Below are positions 6,105 through 11,337 of a DNA stretch of 12,670 nucleotides, in pieces. Position numbers and translations under genes: made by a program. Below the pieces are notes generated by a model that searched no databases, was not told the origin of the DNA, and was given only the letters and a program-made list of their open reading frames with translations. The DNA comes from Synergistales bacterium (GTDB taxonomy: Bacteria > Synergistota > Synergistia > Synergistales > Aminobacteriaceae). The stretch lies in NCBI GenBank assembly GCA_025997955.1, contig BNVH01000087.1:1-12670 (forward strand), written 5' to 3'. Each line of letters opens with the position of its first letter. The first letter of the stretch is position 1.

Positions 6105-7028
6105 ATGTTTGATAGTGTAAATTTTTGGATTGATAGAGTTGAGCTGTCGGGGTCAAGTACTTTTGACACTCAACGCTATTTGTCCAACATAACAGAGCGG
6201 CAAAACAAAAACGGTTACAGTTGCACAGGTAACGTTGGCGACTATTGGGTACATATTGCAGAAAACGGCATATCGTTAAAAGGCAGTTTGGCCAAAAATT
6301 ATTTTGGGGACAATTTGCATACATTGACGAGGCGGGACACCAAGCAGGCAATTGAGGAATTAAGCGACCATTTGCATACGGATATAAACGCGGCGCGGGT
6401 TACACGGATGGACGTTTCAACGGTTATCCCGACCAAACGCACGCCAGCCGATTATTACAGTCATTTGGGAAACAAGCCCCATTTTGACCGGCTGCAATCC
6501 ACGCCCGACACGCTGTATTACAACAACCACCAACGGCAAATAATCTTTTACGATAAGACAAAAGAGGCGGCAACAAAGGATGTTCAAGTACCTGAAATAT
6601 TGCAAAACAGCAATTTGTTTAGGTATGAGTTGAGATATACAAAACGCCTCAACAAGCAATTAAACACCGATTTAACGGCGGGCAAATTGTATGAAACAGG
6701 CTTTTACCGTGCTGTTATTCAAAATTGGTACAATGAATTTAAGACAATACAGAAAATTAAAAATCAAAATTTTATGATAGACAACATAACCACACCAAAA
6801 GAGGCACAAACGGCGTTATTTGCAACGTTATTGCAACAATCGGGGCAAAGTGTTATTAACGACTTTTTATGTGAATTAAAGGCAAAAAACGTATTCACAG
6901 ACAAAAAGTATTACAGCCGATTGAAAACTGACTTAAACAAGATTTTAACCACTCCCAAAGGCGAGCAAAGCGACCTAATGAAAGAGTTGGAAACGGCAAT
7001 TTTTGACATAGCGAGGTATGCACGATAA
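6105..7028 (+). CDS. rep: Phage/plasmid replication initiator, gene II/X family
   Basis: The 307-residue protein matches the Bacteroidota branch of the filamentous-phage pII/X replication proteins (Phage_CRI/Phage_X type). Marks in order: MFDSVNFWI at the start; ENGISLKGSLAKNYFGDN at 53-70; RVTRMDVST at 98-106; LYYNN at 137-141; IIFYDKTKE at 146-154; and RYELRYTKRLNKQL at 173-186. These proteins nick one strand of the origin, stay attached through a tyrosine, and start rolling-circle replication. Which tyrosine acts (for example Y138/Y139) cannot be decided here. The C-terminal 80 residues are helical and basic. Paired palindromes lie just upstream and a matching repeat lies downstream. In an element with a tyrosine integrase this protein would copy the excised circle, and might nick for transfer. 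Confidence 0.88.
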   Translation: MFDSVNFWIDRVELSGSSTFDTQRYLSNITERQNKNGYSCTGNVGDYWVHIAENGISLKGSLAKNYFGDNLHTLTRRDTKQAIEELSDHLHTDINAARVTRMDVSTVIPTKRTPADYYSHLGNKPHFDRLQSTPDTLYYNNHQRQIIFYDKTKEAATKDVQVPEILQNSNLFRYELRYTKRLNKQLNTDLTAGKLYETGFYRAVIQNWYNEFKTIQKIKNQNFMIDNITTPKEAQTALFATLLQQSGQSVINDFLCELKAKNVFTDKKYYSRLKTDLNKILTTPKGEQSDLMKELETAIFDIARYAR

Positions 7029-7041
7029 AAAACCCGATTTA

Positions 7042-7083
7042 CCTAATTAGTAAGTTGTAAATGTAACAAGAAACTTGTAACAT
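7042..7083 (+). repeat. 18-bp repeat after rep, followed by a hairpin
   Basis: The second copy of the 18-base repeat (7042-7059) is followed by ATGTAACAAG (7061-7070), a 3-base loop and CTTGTAACAT (7074-7083), a 10-position stem with one A-A mismatch. A repeat plus adjacent hairpin is an arrangement seen at nicking origins. It lacks a T tract, so it is a poor terminator. Confidence 0.5.
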
Positions 7084-7127
7084 TACGGCTATTTCAGATA
7101 AATGTATTAACAATAAAAAACAGCGAT

Positions 7128-7373
7128 ATGATAGAGATGTTACCGGCTGAATTTCATTTGCAGCTATACAGGGATTTAAAGGCGATTTTGCCAAAGTTAG
7201 AGGCACAGGAACGAGCCGACAAAGCGGAAATAGAGCGGAAAGATATAGAGCGTATCAAACGAGTACAAAAGGCGTATGATACGGCAGTAGAACGTAAAAA
7301 CAAAATGAGTAAGCAAGTGTTTAACGATAAATATCAACGTAATCTAAAACAGAATAAAGTAGAAACGATATGA
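7128..7373 (+). CDS. Small charged helical protein (81 aa)
   Basis: No family is recognised. The product is nearly all helix and rich in Glu, Lys and Arg (KLEAQERADKAEIERKDIER), with strong coiled-coil character over about residues 20-60 and a basic C-terminus. It has no signal peptide or membrane segment. The gene starts 99 bases after rep and its stop overlaps the next start as ATGA (7370-7373), so the two are translationally coupled. The early start at 7128 is the first ATG after the hairpin; another ATG at 7137 is possible. Confidence 0.7.
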   Translation: MIEMLPAEFHLQLYRDLKAILPKLEAQERADKAEIERKDIERIKRVQKAYDTAVERKNKMSKQVFNDKYQRNLKQNKVETI

Positions 7374-7684
7374 GCAAGCAAAAAGGAACAAAAAAAACAG
7401 GCGGTCGGGCAAAGGGTACGCCCAACAAAGTGACTAGCGAGGTTAAAACGTGGTTGTCAGAGTTAATCGACAGCAATAGGAAGCAAATAGAGCGGGATTT
7501 AAAAGCATTAGAGCCAAAGGACAGGCTTAACATACTTGAAAAGTTTATGCAGTACACGGTACCCAAAATGCAGAGCGTTGAGGCCAAGGTTAAAAGCGAT
7601 TTTTCATTTATGGACTTATTGATGAGTACCGGAACTATTGACGATGACAACGAAGATGATGAGGCTTTGATGAGGCACTCATAA
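7370..7684 (+). CDS. Small AT-hook-like basic/acidic protein (104 aa)
   Basis: The N-terminus is very basic with GGRAKGTPNKVTSEV at 12-26, similar to the GGRxKGTPNK opening of short Bacteroidota phage and plasmid proteins and loosely to an AT-hook. A helical middle has LKALEPKDRLNILEKFMQY and PKMQSVEAK, and the C-terminus is acidic (DDDNEDDEAL). In phages such proteins sit where small terminase or DNA-packaging genes would be, but no packaging genes exist here, so a DNA-binding role with Rep is as likely. It is the last gene of the replication operon, with no clear terminator after it. Confidence 0.7.
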   Translation: MSKQKGTKKTGGRAKGTPNKVTSEVKTWLSELIDSNRKQIERDLKALEPKDRLNILEKFMQYTVPKMQSVEAKVKSDFSFMDLLMSTGTIDDDNEDDEALMRHS

Positions 7685-7869
7685 TGTAAGTACTTTGCAA
7701 AAATGTACTGCTTGCAGGCTGAAACGATAACACCGTTATAACAGATTCACAAAATTCACACTTCACACGCGCGTAAAAGGCGGGAAACAAACCGGATTGT
7801 CAAGTTGGGTAAAGCCTCCCATGTGAACACTTCCGGCGCCCCCGCCCGATAACGGATAACAAGGCATAA
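7685..7869. other. GC-richer non-coding block with TTCACA repeats (candidate oriT or second-strand origin)
   Basis: No gene fits. The block holds ATAAC-ACC-GTTAT (7727-7739), TTCACA at 7746, 7755 and 7762, the reverse TGTGAA at 7822, the palindrome ACGCGCGT (7767-7774), a C-rich stretch (7829-7849) and GATAACGGATAAC (7848-7860). It separates two convergent transcription units and is richer in G+C than its surroundings. Structured non-coding DNA of this kind can serve as a transfer or second-strand origin, but nothing here proves it. Confidence 0.4.
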
Positions 7870-8163
7870 TCAAATTTGCCCCTTAAACTGCAAAATAAGG
7901 CTCTCTAACTCATAAATACTGTTTACCCTATACAACTTACCCATGAAATCAATTAAAGCCGTTAAATCGCCTGTATTGGCTTCAAATAATTCAATGATTG
8001 ATACATTCAGGGCGGAGGCTATCTTTTCCAATGTTTCAAGTGATGGTTTACTTTTGCCTGAAACGATATTGCTTGTATTTGGCTGTGTAATGCCAATTTG
8101 TGAAGCGAGCCAAACAGATGTAAGCCCTTTTTCTTTCAATACTTCTTTAATCCTTAATTCCAT
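7870..8163 (-). CDS. XRE/CI-like transcriptional repressor
   Basis: The 97-residue protein carries a lambda-repressor-like HTH at about 5-60: IKEVLKEKGLTSVWLASQIGI, then QPNTSNIVSGKSKPSLETLEKIASAL, closing with NVSIIELF. The short C-terminal part (about 65-97) is probably for dimerisation. There is no peptidase domain, so release would not be by LexA-type self-cleavage. It is transcribed divergently from the DUF2693-type gene across a 184-base gap that contains a perfect inverted repeat placed at both promoters. This is the layout of a phage immunity switch, with the repressor controlling itself and the rightward genes (inference). Confidence 0.93.
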   Translation of the reverse strand: MELRIKEVLKEKGLTSVWLASQIGITQPNTSNIVSGKSKPSLETLEKIASALNVSIIELFEANTGDLTALIDFMGKLYRVNSIYELESLILQFKGQI

Positions 8164-8183
8164 AAATATACTGTTTATATTGT

Positions 8184-8251
8184 AATACGATATGCAAAGA
8201 TAATTGAATATATTTTGATTTAGTATAAAAAAATGTTAAATATATCGTATT
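8184..8251. promoter_or_regulatory. Probable repressor operators: two inverted 10-bp sites
   Basis: AATACGATAT (8184-8193) and its exact reverse complement ATATCGTATT (8242-8251) face each other 48 bases apart. One touches the repressor's own -7 box; the other lies 25 bases before the -33 box of the rightward promoter. The gap between the genes is extremely AT-rich. Confidence 0.6.
8195..8202 (-). promoter_or_regulatory. -7 box of the repressor gene
   Basis: The minus strand reads TATCTTTG, a perfect -7 box, 32 bases before the repressor ATG at 8163. The -33 region is not a good match. An operator half (8184-8193) lies at the expected start of transcription. Confidence 0.6.
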
Positions 8252-8275
8252 GGATTAATTTTTAACATAAAATAT

Positions 8276-8306
8276 TTTGTAGATATATTTTAATATAGTA
8301 TATTTG
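8276..8306 (+). promoter_or_regulatory. Promoter of the DUF2693-type gene
   Basis: TTTG (8276-8279), a 19-base spacer and TATATTTG (8299-8306) fit the Bacteroidota promoter pattern exactly. The start of transcription would be about 30 bases before the ATG at 8348. Confidence 0.8.
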
Positions 8307-8347
8307 CATCAAATTAATAATGTAAAACAATATAAATACAAAGTAAA

Positions 8348-8668
8348 ATGAAAAAGTCAGATTTAAGCAGTATTATGAGTGAAGCGCACCGGTTTATAAA
8401 GATATCCGGATTGTCGATGAGTGAAGCCTTAAAAAAGGCTTGGTCTAATTTCAAGTTGAAAATGAGAATGAAAACCGGTATTGTAAAGTTCTATTTCCAA
8501 AAGATTGACGGTTCCATACGTGAGGCATACGGTACGCTATGTGAAAAGTATTTGCCGACCGTTACCGTTACAGGTAGCAACCGGAAAGCCAACGATACCA
8601 CACAGGCGTATTTTGACACGGAAAAACAGGAATGGAGATGTTTCAAGAAAATGAATTTAGTTTATTAA
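8348..8668 (+). CDS. DUF2693-type SH3-like beta-barrel protein
   Basis: The 106-residue product has an N-terminal helical part (residues 1-40, with MSEAHRFIKISGLSMSEALK) and a C-terminal beta domain: VKFYFQKIDGSIREAYGTL at about 46-64 and AYFDTEKQEWRCFK at 87-100. This is the pattern of DUF2693 proteins (SH3 beta-barrel fold), common in Bacteroidota mobile elements and phages and of unknown function. The domain is basic, suggesting nucleic-acid binding. It is the first gene of the rightward operon under the repressor's presumed control, the position held by early or anti-repressor genes in phages. Confidence 0.8.
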   Translation: MKKSDLSSIMSEAHRFIKISGLSMSEALKKAWSNFKLKMRMKTGIVKFYFQKIDGSIREAYGTLCEKYLPTVTVTGSNRKANDTTQAYFDTEKQEWRCFKKMNLVY

Positions 8669-8729
8669 ATATTAATCCGGACGGGGCGGGCGGCGATAGC
8701 TGCCAGCCTCAACCACAAAAACAAACACA

Positions 8730-8903
8730 ATGGAAGTAAAAAAATTTGAGTTATGGAATGATGTATCAACTTTGGAAAAATCGGTAATAGATGGCAATAT
8801 TTGCAATCTATTAAATGGTACAATTGTAGAAAACATTGAAGATATGGAGAAAGGGCGTGTAACATACGCCTTTTTTCTGTTAGGTAGGGACAGAAATATT
8901 TGA
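8730..8903 (+). CDS. Small unknown protein (57 aa) running into the repeat array
   Basis: The ATG at 8730 opens 57 residues (MEVKKFELWNDVSTLEKSVI...) that look like a real mixed alpha/beta protein, with balanced composition and a hydrophobic end (YAFFLLGRDRNI). No family is recognised. It follows the DUF2693-type gene by 61 bases. The last 19 codons are coded by a terminator hairpin (8850-8876) and the first repeat unit, so either the true protein was once longer or the array has grown over its end. Stop is TGA at 8901-8903. Confidence 0.55.
   Translation: MEVKKFELWNDVSTLEKSVIDGNICNLLNGTIVENIEDMEKGRVTYAFFLLGRDRNI
8850..8876 (+). terminator. Intrinsic-terminator-like hairpin before the array
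   Basis: GGCGT (8854-8858) pairs with ACGCC (8866-8870) over a 7-base loop; AAAG before and TTTT after extend the stem with one G-U pair, and six T follow. It lies inside the end of the 57-aa frame, so transcription of the array from the left is probably reduced. Confidence 0.6.
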
Positions 8904-9164
8904 CGATGTTTTTGCTAACAAATTTCTGTTAGGTCGGTACAGAAATATTTGACGATGTTTTTGCTAACAAATTTCTGTTAGGTCGGTACAGAAATATTTG
9001 ACGATGTTTTTGCTAACAAATTTCTGTTAGGTCGGTACAGAAATCTTTGACGATGTTTTTGCTAACAAATTTCTGTTAGGTCGGTACAGAAATATTTGAC
9101 GATGTTTTTGCTAACAAATTTCTGTTAGGTCGGTACAGAAATCTTTGACGATGTTTTTGCTAAC
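8877..9164. repeat. Tandem array of six 49-bp units with internal hairpins
   Basis: Units start at 8877, 8926, 8975, 9024, 9073 and 9122, exactly 49 bases apart; the last is cut short after GCTAAC. Each unit has ATTTCTGT, a 9-base loop (TAGGTCGGT) and ACAGAAAT, an 8-bp stem, plus CTAAC/GTTAG, a 5-bp alternative stem. Unit 1 differs (TAGGTAGGGA for TAGGTCGGTA). Units 4 and 6 read AATCTTTG where the others read AATATTTG. There are no unique spacers. It lies just inside attR. Confidence 0.95.
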
Positions 9165-9186
9165 GCCTAAAAAATTACTACATTTG
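9156..9186 (+). promoter_or_regulatory. Outward promoter at the right end of the element
   Basis: TTTG (9156-9159, from the last repeat unit), a 19-base spacer and TACATTTG (9179-9186) fit the promoter pattern exactly. It points to attR and the chromosome. Only the last unit is followed by a -7 box, because the array is cut there. The hairpin at 9195-9269 would stop much of this transcript. Confidence 0.65.
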
Positions 9187-9194
9187 CATACAGA

Positions 9195-9269
9195 AAGCCC
9201 GTTGAAATAGTAATTTTTTGCTATTTTGTTACCCGTTTGTTACCCAATAGGAGTATAAACGGGCTTTTT
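9195..9269 (+). terminator. Terminator-like stem around attR with alternative pairings
   Basis: AACGGGCTT (9258-9266, outside the element) can pair with AAGCCCGTT (9195-9203, inside the element) over a 54-base loop that contains attR. It can also pair, as AAACGGG (9257-9263), with CCCGTTT (9232-9238) in the att core itself, over 18 bases. T-rich DNA follows. The short stem would exist in the empty site too, so the element seems to sit in a chromosomal terminator. Confidence 0.5.
9218..9243. repeat. Proposed attR (26-bp direct repeat, right copy)
   Basis: The 26 bases are identical to 2321-2346. They lie 54 bases after the end of the 49-bp array. The following bases are CCAATAGG, against TTTGG at the left copy, so identity ends sharply. 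No tRNA gene overlaps the site. Confidence 0.8.
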
Positions 9270-9561
9270 CTTTTCTGTATCGGTTAGTTACAAATGCCTC
9301 TTTGCTTTTATTCTGTTTTCTGAAACTTCGACAATTTCAAAAATCATCAAGAGTAAAGTGATAGCGCTCGCGCCGCTTGGCGTGGGCTTTACTCATTTAT
9401 TTGATGATTTAGGTAGTCGAAGACCTCAGAAAACAGATAAACTTGGAGTTTTGTCCGCGTTTTTTATGTGCGTATATATAAATATTAAACAGGACAAAAA
9501 ATTGAGAATAGATACTAAATTACTAAATCTAAGGTGTAGAAACCTTATAAAATAAAATAAT
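9244..9561. other. Non-coding right flank with large inverted repeats
   Basis: I see no gene in these 318 bases. A frame at 9358-9555 exists only because it runs through the inverted repeat and starts without an ATG, so I leave it out. The stretch holds the 126-nt imperfect inverted repeat and, after it, TTTTGTCC (9449-9456) against GGACAAAA (9492-9499), a second stem with a 35-base AT-rich loop. Confidence 0.6.
9312..9437. repeat. 126-nt imperfect inverted repeat (long hairpin)
   Basis: Four paired blocks nest in order: TCTGTTTTCTGA (9312-9323) with TCAGAAAACAGA (9426-9437); CTTCGAC (9326-9332) with GTCGAAG (9416-9422); AAATCATCAA (9341-9350) with TTGATGATTT (9401-9410); GAGTAAAG (9351-9358) with CTTTACTC (9387-9394). 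At the tip CGCC-GCTT-GGCG (9371-9382) closes. That makes 37 perfect pairs in a long stem plus the 4-bp tip. It could be a structured RNA, a palindromic MITE-like unit or a recombination hairpin; I cannot name it. Confidence 0.75.
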
Positions 9562-9732
9562 ATGAATACAATTAAAAACAGAATAATACTTTTGAGTATT
9601 ACCATTTTAGCAATGTCATTTACCGGATGTAGCAAAGATGATGAAGACACAGATCCGAGAGATCAATTTGTTGGTACGTACAATTATGAGCCTTTTTCTT
9701 ATTCTTCCGTGCATTTTGGACATGGTTTTTAA
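9562..9732 (+). pseudogene. Short or truncated lipoprotein (56 aa)
   Basis: The ATG at 9562 opens a lipoprotein signal: a basic start (MNTIKNR), a hydrophobic core (IILLSITILAMSF) and the lipobox TGC with Cys23, followed by an acidic linker (SKDDEDTDPRD) typical of surface-exposed Bacteroidota lipoproteins. The mature part starts like small lipoproteins with FVGTYNY but stops after 34 residues (HFGHGF), much shorter than the usual 100 or more. So it is probably the 5' stump of a broken gene, though a real short lipoprotein cannot be excluded. The reading frame is AT-rich and no promoter is evident. Confidence 0.6.
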
Positions 9733-9812
9733 AATTAAATAAGATAGTGGAGAATCAAGAAAAGATAATAAAACTCTTAGAGCAGATTGTAAAGCGACAG
9801 CAACAAGGTTAA
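9690..9812 (+). pseudogene. Coiled-coil C-terminal remnant in another frame
   Basis: A frame open from 9690 to the TAA at 9810-9812 ends in NKIVENQEKIIKLLEQIV, then KRQQQG, a clear heptad-like coiled coil. It has no start codon and overlaps the lipoprotein stump in a different frame. It looks like the tail of a lost gene joined to the stump by deletion. Family unknown. Confidence 0.3.
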
Positions 9813-9840
9813 TAAAAAAGCTATTGGCGCAAGAGCTGTA

Positions 9841-9894
9841 AACCTGCCAAGTTTTGAAAACTTGGCAGGTTTTGAAAACTTACCAGGTTTTTTT
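9841..9894. repeat. 31-bp near-perfect palindrome plus a third half-copy
   Basis: AACCTGCCAAGTTTT (9841-9855) and its exact complement (9857-9871) flank a single G, and a variant half-copy AAAACTTACCAGGTTTTTTT follows (9875-9894). Palindromes of this AACCTGCC...GGCAGGTT kind are widespread in intergenic DNA of Bacteroidota (recollection). The trailing T run means it can also end transcription ahead of the hydrolase operon. Confidence 0.75.
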
Positions 9895-9960
9895 CGCAAA
9901 TCACAATAAAAATGATATATCAACTTTGGTTTATAAGACATAAAAGTAACAAAAATATTT

Positions 9961-9991
9961 TTTGCATGTATAATTAATGTTTTTATCTTTG
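9961..9991 (+). promoter_or_regulatory. Promoter of the hydrolase operon
   Basis: TTTG (9961-9964), a 19-base spacer and TATCTTTG (9984-9991) are a textbook Bacteroidota promoter. The ATG of the ceramidase-like gene follows 22 bases after the -7 box. No regulator gene lies in the window. Confidence 0.85.
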
Positions 9992-10013
9992 CAATGCCTT
10001 AAAAACAAACCTC

Positions 10014-11312
10014 ATGAACAAGTATATTCTCTTTTCGATTCTCTTTCTGTTGGGAACTCATTGCGTAGAAGCACAGGTAACTATGCGTGCCGGTACGGCA
10101 AAAGTCAATATCACTCCTGCTACATTGCCGCAGAACAAGACAGTGCATGATTCGTTGTATGCACGAAGTCTGATTTTAGAAACGCAGGATATTCGGATTG
10201 CTTTCCTTTCGTTCGATTTGGGTGGTTATACGAATCCGGCATTGTTGGAATCGTTGAAGAAAAAATACAAATTGAATGAGTTGTACTTTTGCCCTTCGCA
10301 TACCCACTCAGGCTCAACAGACCGGAATATTATTGAGGACAAACTGACGGAAGCCATAGATAAAGCAGCCAAAAATATGTTTGAGGCTAAGCTATCCGGC
10401 GGTAATCGTCCTACACCTCAACTGACGTTTAACCGGCTGATTGTCCGCGACGATGGCCATGCCCGTGAGGCTTGGTATGCCGACGCCGAAGAGCATTACC
10501 GGTATCTCAACAAAGAAAGGATACCTTTTGGACCGGTAGATGCTTCTGTGGGCATTATCCGAATTGACGATAACAAAGGTAAGCCTCGCGCTTTTATCAT
10601 GAATTTTGCCTGCCATCCGGATGCGCTGGTGGATGTATCGTCCGTTGTTTCGGCCGATTATGTGGGGTATGCCACCCAATATACCGAAAAAGCTTTCGAC
10701 AACAAGGTAAACTGCCTGTTTATACAAGGAGGAGCAGGAAATCAGTGTTCTCTGTTCAAAACACCTACGGACGGGTCGCAGCCGGAGAATTTTTTCGATA
10801 TGGTCGGACGTATGGGTAAATTGCTGGGTATAGAAGCTGTCGCATTGGCAAAAGACCTGTTCCCAAATCCAAACGATAAAACGAGTATCAAACTGATGAC
10901 CGATTCTTTGGATTTACCCAATCGTTTTGATGACGATGTGGCGCGAATTCATTTTTCTACCATATTAATAAACGACAAATACGCCATTGCCACTTTCCCC
11001 GGCGAACCGTTTATCAAATTCCAATTGGACTGGAAAAGGGAAATGGGGCCTTACGCCGTACCTTTCTTTTTCGGATATACCTGGAACGGAGGCAAATGGC
11101 CTACTTATGTTCCCGATGTACGCTCAGCAGCTTTAGGCGGATATGGCGCAGATTGGGGACCGACACGCGCTCCCGGAGGCGGCGAGGCTGTCATGACGAG
11201 ACATTTACAAAATTATTATGTCATTACCGGTCTTATGCGAACCCAACAGGGACCGGGCGACCATAGATTGGATGACGGTACCGTTATCTGGAAGCCTGAT
11301 TGGATGAAATGA
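10014..11312 (+). CDS. Secreted neutral/alkaline ceramidase-like amidase
   Basis: The 432-residue protein has a signal peptide (MNKYILFSILFLLGTHCVEA, cut near residue 20) and the N-terminal domain pattern of neutral/alkaline non-lysosomal ceramidases, zinc amidases that split the N-acyl bond of ceramide: RAGTAKVNITP at 25-35, CPSHTHSG at 93-100 (H96 and H98 in the zinc site region), ACHPDAL at 199-205 (H201), GGAGNQCS at 239-246, FPGEPF at 328-333 (E331 a likely metal ligand) and a Gly-rich GGYGADWGP. It is much shorter than classic ceramidases (about 650-700 residues) and lacks their C-terminal domain, and the GDVSPN-like serine motif is replaced by GAGNQCS. Activity on ceramide is therefore unproved; Bacteroidota proteins of this size act on other or unknown amides. 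It opens an operon with the GH99-like gene. Confidence 0.82.
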   Translation: MNKYILFSILFLLGTHCVEAQVTMRAGTAKVNITPATLPQNKTVHDSLYARSLILETQDIRIAFLSFDLGGYTNPALLESLKKKYKLNELYFCPSHTHSGSTDRNIIEDKLTEAIDKAAKNMFEAKLSGGNRPTPQLTFNRLIVRDDGHAREAWYADAEEHYRYLNKERIPFGPVDASVGIIRIDDNKGKPRAFIMNFACHPDALVDVSSVVSADYVGYATQYTEKAFDNKVNCLFIQGGAGNQCSLFKTPTDGSQPENFFDMVGRMGKLLGIEAVALAKDLFPNPNDKTSIKLMTDSLDLPNRFDDDVARIHFSTILINDKYAIATFPGEPFIKFQLDWKREMGPYAVPFFFGYTWNGGKWPTYVPDVRSAALGGYGADWGPTRAPGGGEAVMTRHLQNYYVITGLMRTQQGPGDHRLDDGTVIWKPDWMK

Positions 11313-11337
11313 ATTTAATTAACAGCTCAAATAATTA

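Larger units (their letters stand above)
2321..9243. mobile_element. Integrated element of about 6.9 kb: tyrosine integrase plus pII/X-type Rep
   Basis: A perfect 26-bp direct repeat (starts TTGCTATTTTGTTACCCG, at 2321-2346 and 9218-9243) bounds a block with a tyrosine integrase transcribed inward from the left end. Such repeats are what site-specific integration by this enzyme class leaves. Inside are an HTH protein of excisionase type, a filamentous-phage-like replication initiator, a CI-like repressor divergent from a second operon, and a tandem repeat array. Genes here are tightly packed, with overlaps and strong Shine-Dalgarno sites, unlike the flanks. No relaxase, type IV secretion, coat or Zot-like gene is visible, so it is not an obvious conjugative element or complete inovirus. 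Boundaries are inferred from the repeat. Confidence 0.8.

Noticed and set aside
6105..7028. Evidence for a complete filamentous prophage (inovirus)
   Set aside because: Rep is of the pII/X family, but no small membrane coat proteins or Zot-like ATPase exist within the att repeats.
7870..8668. Toxin-antitoxin pair (XRE plus neighbour)
   Set aside because: The genes are divergent, not in one operon, and the partner resembles DUF2693 rather than a known toxin; a regulatory switch fits better.
8877..9164. CRISPR array
   Set aside because: All 49 bases of each unit repeat; there are no unique spacers and no cas genes.
9312..9437. Retron or integron attC interpretation of the long hairpin
   Set aside because: No reverse transcriptase or integron integrase is nearby, and the attC core pattern (RYYYAAC/GTTRRRY) is not placed at the stem ends.
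9358..9555. 65-aa protein on the plus strand
   Set aside because: It lacks an ATG start, runs through one arm of the large inverted repeat and has no protein-like pattern.
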